Shown here piece after piece: positions 26,103 to 35,748 of a stretch of 64,000 nucleotides of DNA. This DNA comes from Aureimonas sp. SA4125. Its GTDB lineage: Bacteria > Pseudomonadota > Alphaproteobacteria > Rhizobiales > Rhizobiaceae. A program made the position numbers and the translations under genes. How positions within the stretch are numbered: position 1 is the first letter of the stretch; each line of letters starts with the position of its first letter. The notes below the pieces were generated by a model that did not search any database, was not told the origin of the DNA, and worked only from the letters and a program-made list of their open reading frames with translations. The stretch covers positions 1,612,001 through 1,676,000 of the forward strand of contig NZ_AP025032.1 in the NCBI RefSeq assembly GCF_019973775.1, in the 5' to 3' direction.

Positions 26103-26900
26103 TTACACCCAGTACGCGATACGGTTGCGATAGCGAAGATAGAGCACGGCTGCCAATCCCGCCGACACGGTTGCCCAACCGAAGGCGCCGACCCAGACGA
26201 GGGGATCGACGGCTCGATCGAGCAGCGGATCGCGCGTCACCCTAATGAAGAAGGAGACCGGGTTGAGCCAGAGAACGACATGGCCGTATTTCAGCGTCTC
26301 AGGATACCACATGATCGGCGTCACGAAGAAGAGGAATTGCGTGATCGCCTGTACAAGCGGCGGTATATCGCGGAACCGCACGCAGAGAATGGAGACGACG
26401 ACGGCGACGCCGGAGGAGAATACGTAGGTCAGGAGCAGCCCGACCAGCGCCACGAGCATGGACCATTGCAGATCCCAACGCAGCCAGAGCCAGATCCCCA
26501 CGAGCACGACGATATTGTGCAGGAAGATGATCAGGTGCCGCTGCATCATTCGCATGATGTGAAAGACGATCGGAAGCTGCGAGCCCTTGATGAAGTTGCC
26601 GTTGCCGATCAGCGTATGGGCGGACTCGGTCAGCGTGGCGGAGATGAAGCCCCAGACCAGAAATCCGGTCGCGAAATAGGGCAGGTACTTGTGCATGTCC
26701 TGGCCAAAGAACTGGCCGTAGATCAAGCCGATCGAGATGACGAAGATCGCCGTGGTCGCCGTGATCCAGAACGTCCCGAGAGTCGAGAGGCGGTATTTCG
26801 AGCGGATGTCGACCCAGGCAAGGGTGCGCCAGATCCGGTTGTCGGTGACGATCCGGATGATGTCACGCCTGCCGCGCTCGTCGTGTCTGATCAAAGCCAT
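26103..26900 (-). CDS. ABC-2 type permease for polysaccharide export (Wzm/KpsM type)
   Basis: A 265-residue integral membrane protein with about six hydrophobic segments (from FWITATTAIFVISIGLIYG near residue 46 to WATVSAGLAAVLYLRY near the end) and the ABC-2 signature region VRFRDIPPLVQAITQFLFFVTPIMWYPE. It should form the channel moving a lipid-linked glycan through the inner membrane with the ATPase encoded next. The ATG at 26900 starts the conserved MALIRHDERGRRDI; the open frame extends 41 codons upstream without protein character. Confidence 0.92.
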   Translation of the reverse strand: MALIRHDERGRRDIIRIVTDNRIWRTLAWVDIRSKYRLSTLGTFWITATTAIFVISIGLIYGQFFGQDMHKYLPYFATGFLVWGFISATLTESAHTLIGNGNFIKGSQLPIVFHIMRMMQRHLIIFLHNIVVLVGIWLWLRWDLQWSMLVALVGLLLTYVFSSGVAVVVSILCVRFRDIPPLVQAITQFLFFVTPIMWYPETLKYGHVVLWLNPVSFFIRVTRDPLLDRAVDPLVWVGAFGWATVSAGLAAVLYLRYRNRIAYWV

Positions 26901-27230
26901 GGAATACCTTGCGATGGGACCCGGATACCGACAGCGCGGCGAGCGCCGGACACCGTGAACTCCACCCGGCATACCCAGTCGGTTCTTTCGACGCGCTCCT
27001 ATAGCGCCATTCCGAAGGCGCACGCAAGTTGGCTGAGATGCCGTTGGGCCTGAACGTGCAACGGGACCCCCGGCGCTAGAAACCGCGGAAGCAGGGCAGG
27101 GTCGATCGCGGACCGGGCTGTAAGACGATACCGCAGGGGCACGCTGTCATCCACTCTTTGACCTCGGCTTCGAGCCGTCATAGAGACGGTCGCGACGCTG
27201 AGACGGGAAGCACTGGCTGCGAGGCTTACA
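26901..27230. other. Divergent intergenic region
   Basis: About 330 bases between the exporter operon (leftward) and the acyltransferase gene (rightward). Promoters for both must lie here, but I see no convincing -35/-10 pair, operator repeat or small gene. Confidence 0.4.
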
Positions 27231-28382
27231 TTGACGCACAGAGTTGAGGCGCTCACGGGGCTGCGTTTCGTCGCCGCAATTTTCGTCCTTCTTGCCCACG
27301 CTTATCCCGCGGTGCAGTTCCAGGCCAACCATGCCATCGTCTACGCTCTTCATGGTCTCGCTGGAACCGGAATGGTGCTCTTCTTTACGCTCAGCGGCTA
27401 TGTCATCTCAGCCAACTACTCTGCGCAGTTTCGAACGAGGCCGTGGCGCAAGGCCACCTGGAATTTTGCCGTTGCGCGCGTGGCGAGGCTCTATCCGGCA
27501 TACGCCGCCGTGTTCGTTCTGGCTTTGCTGCTGGCGGCCGAGAAAGCGGAGATCGACTGGCCGAACCTGCCGTTCTTCATACCCATGTCCCAGGCATGGT
27601 TGCCGACGGCCAACGGCAGATTTCCGATTTATGCGTTGCCCGGCTACGCCCACAGCTGGTCCCTGAGCGTCGAACTCGCACTCTACGCCGTCTTTCCGCT
27701 GGCGGTTCTCGCCACGCGCTTCGTGCGCACGCGCGGTGCCTTCCTGCTCGTATGCCTGGCCGTTGTCACGTTGGGGGCGGCCGCCAATCTGCAGCTATCT
27801 TCAGTCTGCGGCGGATGGCAGGTGGCGCTCGGCGCGGACGCGTGCGACTGGCTGATCTATCGATCGCCCATCACGCATTTCTTCGAATTCTTTGCCGGAA
27901 TGTGCACGGCAAGCGCCATCGGCTATCTCGCGCCGCAGAAGCCAAGCGTGTTCGAGCGACGCGTCGGCATGCTCGTCGGGCTTGCGGCGATCGCGATCGG
28001 CGGATTTGCCACTTACCTCATGGCCTTGTCCGCCGTCGAGCGTAACGTCCTGCTGCAAGGCTGGTCGCAGTCGCTCCTTCTTCTGGCGGTGCCGCTGCTG
28101 CTGTTCGTCGTGGCACGCTATGACGGCCGGATGCGGACGTTCATGGAGACGCGGTTCATGATCTGGGGGGGCGAGATCAGCTACTCGCTGTACCTCCTCC
28201 ACCCGATCATCATCGAGGCTTTCGTCAAGCCGCCGCGTCTGGGGATCTCCGTGCTCGACTTTCTCTACTGGCTCACGATCATGGCGGCCATTTTCGCCAC
28301 CTGTCTCCTGGCCGCCTCCGCCTCCTACCAGATCGTGGAAATGCCCGGCCGCAGGCTGTTGCGTCGCCTGATGCGCGAGTAG
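27231..28382 (+). CDS. Acyltransferase 3 family membrane protein
   Basis: A 383-residue protein with about ten hydrophobic segments. The N-terminus shows the family hallmark RVEALTGLRFVAAIFVLLAHAYP, in which the conserved His follows a TM helix, then GTGMVLFFTLSGYVIS and RFARLYPAY-like VARVARLYPAYA. These inner-membrane enzymes transfer acetyl or other acyl groups to exported glycans (OafA, ExoZ, NolL are members). A TTG start at 27231 with a weak GAGG site is used because it places the conserved RVEALTGLRF at residue 4. It is divergent from the exporter and probably decorates the same polymer. Confidence 0.88.
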   Translation: MTHRVEALTGLRFVAAIFVLLAHAYPAVQFQANHAIVYALHGLAGTGMVLFFTLSGYVISANYSAQFRTRPWRKATWNFAVARVARLYPAYAAVFVLALLLAAEKAEIDWPNLPFFIPMSQAWLPTANGRFPIYALPGYAHSWSLSVELALYAVFPLAVLATRFVRTRGAFLLVCLAVVTLGAAANLQLSSVCGGWQVALGADACDWLIYRSPITHFFEFFAGMCTASAIGYLAPQKPSVFERRVGMLVGLAAIAIGGFATYLMALSAVERNVLLQGWSQSLLLLAVPLLLFVVARYDGRMRTFMETRFMIWGGEISYSLYLLHPIIIEAFVKPPRLGISVLDFLYWLTIMAAIFATCLLAASASYQIVEMPGRRLLRRLMRE

Positions 28383-28600
28383 GACGTAGGCGTATCAGGG
28401 ATATAACGCTGACGAGCAGCGCCGGCCGGCCGCAGCGACGGCCGCATTGCACTGCAACATGCCGCATGCGCTGCATTCAGACATTCATGTCCCTCAGCTT
28501 GTTTTCTGCGCCTTCGGCCTTTGTGCAGCGCACCCCGCAGTGACGCTGGATATCGCTTAACGTTCTGCCTAAGGGTAGAAAGCCGCCAGCACCTCGTGAC

Positions 28601-29509
28601 TTGGAGTTTCCGCATGGGTTTTTCCCGATCGCCGTTGAAGCAATGCTTCAGGAACATCTATATCGGCCCCTGACCGGACGCGTTCTGATGATCGGCCGGC
28701 AGAACACGGGTCTTACCGAAGAGGCCGTGAAGGCGCTGCTCAAACGGTACGGTATCGCCCAACGCGACATCGAATTCGAAGTCGATGCCTCGACCGTCCA
28801 CAAGGTCGCGGCGGGTCCCGGCCCTTTCGTCATGGATCGCAGTTTCATTAATGCGTTCGCGGACTGCACGGTCGAAGCGATCGACGTCTCGCCCTATGAG
28901 AGGGCCGAGATCGTACACGATCTGTCGCAGCCCATTCCCGATACGCTGACGCGCCAATTCGACTTCATCTATGACGGGTCAAGTCTTGACAATATCTTCG
29001 ATACGACGGCGGCGATCAAGAATTACGACCGGCTTCTCAAGCCGGGCGGTCGAATGATCCTGATGAATTGGAGCAATTCTCTGGCGAACGCCTATAGCAT
29101 GCTGACGCCTGACTGGTTCATGGACTTCTTTTCATTCAATGAATACCGAGACGCGAAGGTCTATGTTGTCCAGATGGAGCCGCCGCATCTTTCGTTCTGG
29201 CATTACGACCCTTATGTCGTCCAGCACGGCCAGACCGGCTATCAGATCTCGTCGATCACCAGCAAGGAAATGCGCGCGACGATCTGCGTCGCCGAAAAGG
29301 GCGAGAACGACGCCAAGAATGCCAGTCCGGTCCAGCAGCATTACCGCGGGGACGACCGGGATATGTATCTGGCAAGCGCCAAGCGCTTCCATGAGTCACC
29401 CCGGCCGATAATGCAGTTGCAGCATTGGGGCAAGACGACAGCCAAACCCAATATCAGCAACCGAAATGCCGTGTATCTTATTGCCGATAGCAATACTGGG
29501 AAGTACTAG
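28601..29509 (+). CDS. Class I methyltransferase-like protein
   Basis: About 302 residues, distantly similar to the GTTEH group: RVLMIGRQNTGLTEEAV in the motif I place, VEAIDVSPYERAEIVHDLSQPIP (motif II and after), FDFIYDGSSLDNIFDT (motif IV region) and LLKPGGRMILMNWSN (typical post-motif beta strand). The start is uncertain: the frame opens with TTG 28601, while an ATG at 28614 is one base out of frame behind a T5 run, suggesting a lost base or sequencing error, and ATG 28643 is in frame. The TAG stop lies in the CTAG duplicated by the IS701 inserted immediately after it, so the protein is unaffected. A glycan-modifying role is inferred. Confidence 0.65.
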   Translation: MEFPHGFFPIAVEAMLQEHLYRPLTGRVLMIGRQNTGLTEEAVKALLKRYGIAQRDIEFEVDASTVHKVAAGPGPFVMDRSFINAFADCTVEAIDVSPYERAEIVHDLSQPIPDTLTRQFDFIYDGSSLDNIFDTTAAIKNYDRLLKPGGRMILMNWSNSLANAYSMLTPDWFMDFFSFNEYRDAKVYVVQMEPPHLSFWHYDPYVVQHGQTGYQISSITSKEMRATICVAEKGENDAKNASPVQQHYRGDDRDMYLASAKRFHESPRPIMQLQHWGKTTAKPNISNRNAVYLIADSNTGKY

Positions 29510-30940
29510 CACTACTTTGGCAGGTTGGAGGAACCGAGTGGCATCATCGTTGATTCGGATGTCATGATGGGCTGACCGGAATGACGCGCGATGACGGTGG
29601 ACGATGGCTGGCGAAGCGATTTGGAGCGGTGGCTCGAACCGTTTTTGGCGGGGCTGTCGCATCCCTCTCGGCGCAGGATGTGTCCGCAATACATCGCTGG
29701 CTTGATCGGCCCCGGTGACCGCAAGAGCGTGCAGCCGATGGCTGCTCGTGCGGGTGAAGCCGGCTATGACCAGCTTCACCATTTCGTTGCGGCAGGGATA
29801 TGGGACAGCGCACCGCTCGAGTCGGCGCTGCTGAACGAGGCCGACCGGCTGGTGGGTGGTGCCTGTGCCTTCCTCGTCATTGACGACACGGCGATGCCGA
29901 AGAAGGGCTATCATTCGGTCGGCGTCGCGCCCCAATATGCCTCGTCACTGGGTAAGAATGCGAACTGTCAGACGTTGGTGTCGGTGACGCTGGCGTCGCG
30001 TGAAGTGCCGGTGATGGTTGGCCTGCGCCTATTCCTGCCTGAGAGCTGGACCGGCGATCCGGAGCGCATGACGCGGGCGAAGGTGCCCGTCGAGAGGCAG
30101 GTCGTCCTGACCAAGCCGGAGATCGCTATCGAGGAAATCGACAGGGTAAGGGCCGCCGGTGTGCGCTTCGGCTGCGTGTTGGCTGATGCCGGCTACGGCA
30201 TGAGCGCGCCGTTCCGCCAGGCGCTGAGCGAGCGCGGCCTATCCTGGGCGGTCGGCATACCCGGCCGTCAGAAGGTGTATCCAGCTGACGTCGCGATGAT
30301 CTTCCCAATCTCGGGACATGGCCGGCCTCGGCAGCACCACATCCCCGATGCGAAGTCCGTCGCCGCCGAGAAGCTGCTGGCCGGGCAGCAATGGAAAAGG
30401 GTCAGTTGGCGGCGCGGCACGAAAGGGCGGCTGGCGGCGCGTTTCGCAGCTTTGCGAGTGCGCGTGGCCGACGGTCCGACCCAGCGGATCCGCGACATGG
30501 GCAACCAGCATCTGCCGGGCGAAGAAGTTTGGCTGGTCGGTGAGCATCGCTCGACCGGCGAACGCAAATACTACCTCTCGAACTTGCCAGCCGACGCGAC
30601 GATCAAAACGCTTGCGGGAGCTATCAAGGCGCGGTGGATCTGTGAGCAGGCACATCAGCAGCTCAAAGAGGAGCTCGGCCTCGACCACTTCGAAGGGCGA
30701 TCATGGACCGGACTGCACCGACACGCGCTGATGACGATGATCGCCTACGCCTTCCTCCAGTCCCGCCGCCTCACCGCAGCGGGACGGAAAAAAAAGAGTC
30801 TCGGGTCCGCCGCCGCAACCGAGCATGCCCGCTGTCCGACAGGCGATCCTCAACGTCTTCGCAAGACCGCCGCCGGCACGTTGCCCTCATTGCAATGAAC
30901 CGCTCGCTTCGCCTTCGACAATCAACCTGCCAAAGTAGTG
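29510..30940 (+). mobile_element. IS701-family element, copy A
   Basis: A 1431-bp element with terminal repeats CACTACTTTGGCAGGTTG at both ends. A CTAG target duplication lies at 29506-29509 and 30941-30944, which suits the family preference. The right-hand CTAG includes the first base of the adjoining IS5/IS427 element, so IS701 came later than that element. An inverted second copy (B) lies at 33184-36845. Confidence 0.92.
29591..30898 (+). CDS. IS701-family transposase (copy A)
   Basis: A 435-residue DDE transposase of the IS701 (IS4-like) type, apparently intact. Recognisable parts are FLVIDDTAMPKKGYHSVGVAPQYA (first Asp), FGCVLADAGYGMSAPFRQAL (second Asp) and WICEQAHQQLKEELGLDHFEGRSWTGLHRH (YREK-like Glu region). 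The ATG at 29591 gives MTVDDGWRSDLERWLEPF. Copy B is practically the same protein but split by IS3. Confidence 0.93.
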   Translation: MTVDDGWRSDLERWLEPFLAGLSHPSRRRMCPQYIAGLIGPGDRKSVQPMAARAGEAGYDQLHHFVAAGIWDSAPLESALLNEADRLVGGACAFLVIDDTAMPKKGYHSVGVAPQYASSLGKNANCQTLVSVTLASREVPVMVGLRLFLPESWTGDPERMTRAKVPVERQVVLTKPEIAIEEIDRVRAAGVRFGCVLADAGYGMSAPFRQALSERGLSWAVGIPGRQKVYPADVAMIFPISGHGRPRQHHIPDAKSVAAEKLLAGQQWKRVSWRRGTKGRLAARFAALRVRVADGPTQRIRDMGNQHLPGEEVWLVGEHRSTGERKYYLSNLPADATIKTLAGAIKARWICEQAHQQLKEELGLDHFEGRSWTGLHRHALMTMIAYAFLQSRRLTAAGRKKKSLGSAAATEHARCPTGDPQRLRKTAAGTLPSLQ

Positions 30941-31660
30941 CTAGGCAGTGTGGACAAAGTGTCTGATCCACAATCGGATGGATGCCACGAGAACGAAGCC
31001 GAGAAAGCTGTCTGCGGTCTTGTCGTATCGCGTGGCCAGCCGCCGACTGTGTTTCAGCTTTGAGAAGCAGCGCTCGACGAGGTTTCTCAGGCCGTAAATG
31101 TATCCGTCAATGACGGGTTGGACCTTGCGGTTTCGCTTTGCGGGGATGACCGCGGCAACGCCTCTGGCCTTGAGGTCGGCAAGGATGAAGTCGGCGTCGT
31201 ATCCCTTGTCGGCGAGCAGGACACAGGGCTTGGGACCGGGCTGGTCCATGACCGGCGCATAGCCTTTCATATCGGAGACCTGACCGCCGCTCAGCGTGAT
31301 AGCGACAGGGAGGCCTCGAGCATTGCTGCGGAGATGGATCTTGGTCGAGAAGCCACCACGAGAGCGGCCAAGACTTTGGTCCTGATCCCTTTTTTTAGCG
31401 CGCCGGCGGCGTGCTGATGGGCGCGGATAATGGTAGAATCGATCATTTGAACGCTGTCATGACCCGTGCCGATCTCATTCAGCGCCTCCAGTATCACGTC
31501 CCAGAGCCCCGCCTGCGTCCAGCGCCGGAACTGGCGATAGACGGAGTTCCAGGCTCCGAAATCGCTGTGTAGATCACGCCACGCCGTCCCCGTTCGGGCG
31601 ATCCAGAAGACCCCGTCGAGCACCAACCGATGATCGCGAGGCCGTCTACCTCGCCTCGGA

Positions 31661-33035
31661 GGTCGTGTCCGTCAACGTGGTGGAAATTGAGTGTAGCTGA
31701 AGCGGCTCCGTTTCAGGCGACTTCGGTGGAAATCTGTTCGGGTTTTGCAGTGTTGCCCATGGCCATGAGGTCGGCCATGGGTTCGGTCTGCATGTAGCGG
31801 TTCTGGATCTGCCATTCGTCGTTGGCCTCGAGAAGGACGGCGCCGATGAGCCGGATGATGGATCCCTCGTTCGGGAAGATTCCGACGACGTCGGCACGCC
31901 GCTTCACCTCCTTGTTCAGGCGCTCCAGGGAATTCGTCGAATGGATCCGGGTCCGGTGCTGACTGGGAAAATCCATGTGCGCCAGCACGTCGGTCTCGCT
32001 GTTGTCGATGAAGGCCCCGAGCTTTGGACACTTTCCCCGAAGCTGGTCGGCGACGTGGCGCAGCGCCTGGCTGGCGCTAGCACGATCGGGCTGGGCGAAG
32101 GCTTGGCGCAGCGCGGCCGCCGCCATGCTCTGCTGCGCCTTCGGGACATACGACAGGGCGTTGCGCATCCAATGCACCCGGCAGCGCTGCCAGGAGGCGC
32201 TGAACACCCGGCGAATGGCGGCTTTCAGCCCTTCGTGAGCATCCGAGATCACGAGCTTCACGCCGGACAGGCCGCGGCGCACGAGGCTCTTGAGGAAGCT
32301 CGACCAAAACGTCTCCGCTTCCGAGGGGCCGATGTGAAGGCCGACGATCTCGCGCTTGCCGTCCGTGTTCACGGCCACGGCGATTATGGCGGCGACCGAA
32401 ACGATGCGTCCACCCTCGCGCTGCTTCAGGTAGGTCGCATCCAGCCAGAGGTAGGGCCAGTCGCCAGTGAGAGGACGGTCGAGGAAGCCGCCGACGCGTT
32501 CGTCGATGTCTTTGCACAGCTTCGATACGGTGCTCTTGCCGATCCCCGACAGCCCCATGGCCTGTACCAGATCGTCGACCCGCCGGGTGGAAACGCCGCT
32601 GATCCAAGCTTCCTGAATGACGGCAACCAAGGCCTTCTCCGAGAGCTTTCTCGGCTCCAGGAACGGCGGGAAGTAGCTGCCCTGCCGAAGCTTGGGTATC
32701 CGAAGCTGCAACGAGCCGAGCCGCGTGTCGAGCGAGCGGTCGCGGTAGCCATTGCGATAAGTCGCCCGTTCCTGCGTCCGTTCGTGGCGCCCGGCGCCGA
32801 TCATGCCTTCAACGTCGACCTCCATAAGGAGCTGCATCACGCTCTCGGCTATCGTTCTCAGGAAATCGCCGTCCCCGGCTTTCGCAAAAAGCTCGGCAAG
32901 CGGTAGTCTGTCCTCGGTCATCGGGTTCTCCGGTCAGGTTGAAGTCTCGCAACTCCACCTTAGCCGCCCTATCCGGTGACCGCCTCAGCCACACCTTTCA
33001 ATGTCGGAATTTCCACCACGAGCGCGGACACTACC
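31661..33035 (-). mobile_element. IS256-family element, copy B
   Basis: A 1375-bp element with ends GGTCGTGTCCG and (reversed) GGTAGTGTCCG. An exact 8-bp target duplication GCCTCGGA lies at 31653-31660 and 33036-33043. It is practically identical to copy C at 37459-38833. Confidence 0.95.
31713..32921 (-). CDS. IS256-family transposase (copy B)
   Basis: A 402-residue intact transposase with WPYLWLDATYLKQ, LVISDAHEGLKAAI, WQRCRVHWMRNALSYVP and HSTNSLERLNKEVKRRADVVGIFP. The predicted protein is identical to copy C, so one is a recent copy of the other. Confidence 0.95.
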   Translation of the reverse strand: MTEDRLPLAELFAKAGDGDFLRTIAESVMQLLMEVDVEGMIGAGRHERTQERATYRNGYRDRSLDTRLGSLQLRIPKLRQGSYFPPFLEPRKLSEKALVAVIQEAWISGVSTRRVDDLVQAMGLSGIGKSTVSKLCKDIDERVGGFLDRPLTGDWPYLWLDATYLKQREGGRIVSVAAIIAVAVNTDGKREIVGLHIGPSEAETFWSSFLKSLVRRGLSGVKLVISDAHEGLKAAIRRVFSASWQRCRVHWMRNALSYVPKAQQSMAAAALRQAFAQPDRASASQALRHVADQLRGKCPKLGAFIDNSETDVLAHMDFPSQHRTRIHSTNSLERLNKEVKRRADVVGIFPNEGSIIRLIGAVLLEANDEWQIQNRYMQTEPMADLMAMGNTAKPEQISTEVA

Positions 33036-34434
33036 GCCTCGGACCCTTCTCGACCACGAACGGCTCGAAGAAGGCCCATTCCGCATCCGACATCAAACCT
33101 CGAACCAACACCGCCCTCCGCAAAGAGCAGCCTTGAATCAGTCAGCAGGTGATTTGGGAATCCCCTTTGTCCACACCGCCTAGCACTACTTTGGCAGGTT
33201 GATTGTCGAAGGCGAAGCGAGCGGTTCATTGCAATGAGGGCAACGTGCCGGCGGCGGTCTTGCGAAGACGTTGAGGATCGCCTGTCGGACAGCGGGCATG
33301 CTCGGTTGCGGCGGCGGACCCGAGACTCTTTTTTTTCCGTCCCGCTGCGGTGAGGCGGCGGGACTGGAGGAAGGCGTAGGCGATCATCGTCATCAGCGCG
33401 TGTCGGTGCAGTCCGGTCCATGATCGCCCTTCGAAGTGGTCGAGGCCGAGCTCCTCTTTGAGCTGCTGATGTGCCTGCTCACAGATCCACCGCGCCTTGA
33501 TAGCTCCCGCAAGCGTTTTGATCGTCGCGTCGGCTGGCAAGTTCGAGAGGTAGTATTTGCGTTCGCCGGTCGAGCGATGCTCACCGACCAGCCAAACTTC
33601 TTCGCCCGGCAGATGCTGGTTGCCCATGTCGCGGATCCGCTGGGTCGGACCGTCGGCCACGCGCACTCGCAAAGCTGCGAAACGCGCCGCCAGCCGCCCT
33701 TTCGTGCCGCGCCGCCAACTGACCCTTTTCCATTGCTGCCCGGCCAGCAGCTTCTCGGCGGCGACGGACTTCGCATCGGGGATGTGGTGCTGCCGAGGCC
33801 GGCCATGTCCCGAGATTGGGAAGATCATCGCGACGTCAGCTGGATACACCTTCTGACGGCCGGGTATGCCGACCGCCCAGGATAGGCCGCGCTCGCTCAG
33901 CGCCTGGCGGAACGGCGCGCTCATGCCGTAGCCGGCATCAGCCAACACGCAGCCGAAGCGCACACCGGCGGCCCTTACCCTGTCGATTTCCTCGATAGCG
34001 ATCTCCGGCTTGGTCAGGACGACCTGCCTCTCGACGGGCACCTTCGCCCGCGTCATGCGCTCCGGATCGCCGGTCCAGCTCTCAGGCAGGAATAGGCGCA
34101 GGCCAACCATCACCGGCACTTCACGCGACGCCAGCGTCACCGACACCAACGTCTGACAGTTCGCATTCTTACCCAGTGACGAGGCATATTGGGGCGCGAC
34201 GCCGACCGAATGATAGCCCTTCTTCGGCATCGCCGTGTCGTCAATGACGAGGAAGGCACCGGCACCACCCACCAGCCGGTCGGCCTCGTTCAGCAGCGCC
34301 GACTCGAGCGGTGCGCTGTCCCATATCCCTGCCGCGACGAAATGGTGAAGCTGGTCATAGCCGGCTTCACCCGCACGAGCAGCCATCGGCTGCACGCTCT
34401 TGCGGTCACCGGGGCCGATCAAGCCAGCGATGTA

Positions 34435-35399
34435 AGAGGTGGTCCCGGAAAACCGGACCAGCATTTAGGGTGGATCGCCTGATGAGAAGGACGATCCGAG
34501 CATGTCGAAGAGGGCGCGGTATTCCGCGGAATTCAAAGCCAAGGTCGCGCTGGATGCGATCCGAGGCGAGCTGACGCTGGCCGAATTGGCGAAGAAGCAC
34601 GGGGTGCATCCGAATGTAGTCGGCCAGTGGAAGCGCCTGGCCATCGAGAACATGGCGACAGCGTTCGGGGGCGGCGTTGCCGAGACGGCCCAAGATCGCG
34701 ATGCGGAATTCGAGAAGCTCCACGCCAAGATCGGGCAACTCGTTGTGGAACGGGATTTTTTGCAGAAGGCCTTCGGTCGATGAGCCGGGATCGAAGGCAG
34801 GCAGGCATCGAGAAGGACCATCCTCGTCTCAGCGTCCGGCGCCAATGCCGTCTTTTGTCGTTGACGCGCTCGACGCTGTACGCCACGCCCGCGGGCGAGA
34901 GCGCCGAGAACCTCGCTTTGATGCGACGGATCGACGAGCAGTTCCTGGAGACGCCATGGTATGGCTCTCGGCAGATGGCGCGCTGGCTGCGTCGGCAGGG
35001 TTATCTCGTCGGGCGTCATCGCGTTCGGCGGCTGATGCGCAAGATGGGCCTGTCGCCGATCTACCAGGCGCCGCGAACCAGCCAGCCGCACCCGCAGCAC
35101 CGGATCTATCCCTATCTCCTGCGGGAACTGACGATCGAGCGGCCGAACCACGTCTGGTGCACAGACATCACCTACATCCCGATGCGGCGAGGCTTTCTGT
35201 ATCTCGTGGCGATTATGGACTGGGCGACAAGGAAGGTGCTGGCCTGGCGGCTGTCGAATACGATGGACGTCGGCTTCTGCATCGAGGCGCTGGAGGAGGC
35301 CATGGCCCGCTTCGGCAGACCGGAGATCTTCAACTCCGACCAAGGCTCGCAGTTTACCAGCGCCGACTTCACCGACAAGCTGAAGGCGGCCGGGATCAG
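34435..35399 (+). repeat. Tandem direct repeat unit (965 bp)
   Basis: First of two head-to-tail copies; the second occupies 35400-36364. The unit covers the left IS end, all of orfA and the first two thirds of orfB. The junction at 35399/35400 falls in GGGATCAG followed by the IS left end AGAGGTGGTCC. Confidence 0.95.
34502..34783 (+). CDS. IS3 orfA (first, duplicated copy)
   Basis: A 93-residue OrfA: an HTH segment (YSAEFKAKVALDAIRGELTL, ELAKKHGVHPNVVGQWK) followed by a leucine-zipper-like tail (FEKLHAKIGQLVVERDFLQKAF). It binds IS ends and forms the fusion transposase OrfAB by frameshifting in the IS3 family. Identical to the second copy at 35467-35748. Confidence 0.9.
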   Translation: MSKRARYSAEFKAKVALDAIRGELTLAELAKKHGVHPNVVGQWKRLAIENMATAFGGGVAETAQDRDAEFEKLHAKIGQLVVERDFLQKAFGR

Positions 35400-35433
35400 A
35401 GAGGTGGTCCCGGAAAACCGGACCAGCATTTAG
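34780..35433 (+). pseudogene. IS3 orfB, truncated copy
   Basis: OrfB starting with the ATGA overlap at 34780 and reading normally through VWCTDITYIP and FNSDQGSQFTS, but cut after KAAGIR at the tandem junction. It then reads REVVPENRTSI from the next IS left end. The catalytic Glu region is missing, so it cannot transpose on its own. Confidence 0.9.
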
Positions 35434-35466
35434 GGTGGATCGCCTGATGAGAAGGACGATCCGAGC

Positions 35467-35748
35467 ATGTCGAAGAGGGCGCGGTATTCCGCGGAATTCA
35501 AAGCCAAGGTCGCGCTGGATGCGATCCGAGGCGAGCTGACGCTGGCCGAATTGGCGAAGAAGCACGGGGTGCATCCGAATGTAGTCGGCCAGTGGAAGCG
35601 CCTGGCCATCGAGAACATGGCGACAGCGTTCGGGGGCGGCGTTGCCGAGACGGCCCAAGATCGCGATGCGGAATTCGAGAAGCTCCACGCCAAGATCGGG
35701 CAACTCGTTGTGGAACGGGATTTTTTGCAGAAGGCCTTCGGTCGATGA
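35467..35748 (+). CDS. IS3 orfA (complete element)
   Basis: Same 93-residue OrfA as the first copy, belonging to the full-length element. Its TGA stop overlaps the ATG of orfB (ATGA at 35745), typical for this family. Confidence 0.9.
   Translation: MSKRARYSAEFKAKVALDAIRGELTLAELAKKHGVHPNVVGQWKRLAIENMATAFGGGVAETAQDRDAEFEKLHAKIGQLVVERDFLQKAFGR

Larger units (their letters stand above)
30944..33170 (-). pseudogene. IS427-group transposase, interrupted by IS256
   Basis: Two overlapping frames of the IS427 type. The N-terminal frame (MRRAVLVRGLMSDAEWAFFEPF) is broken after about residue 37 by IS256 copy B and continues to 31290. The C-terminal frame (DMKGYAPVMDQPG, LLADKGYDADFIL, KRNRKVQ, ERCFSKLKHSRRLATRYDK) ends at the element edge. 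A run of seven A (plus-strand T 31390-31396) at the frame change is a probable programmed frameshift site, shared with the intact copy at 54.4 kb. Confidence 0.85.
30944..33180 (-). mobile_element. IS5-family (IS427 group) element, copy 1, split by IS256
   Basis: Ends GGCAGTGTGGACAAAG and (reversed) GGCGGTGTGGACAAAG. Without the inserted IS256 copy B (31661-33035) it matches the intact 854-bp element at 54442-55295. It lies between the two inverted IS701 copies, which used CTAG sequences formed by its edges plus the TA target. Confidence 0.9.

Noticed and set aside
31941..32906. 321-codon frame opposite IS256 transposase (also at 15715 and 37588)
   Set aside because: Same antisense frame appears in all IS256 copies; no protein motifs.
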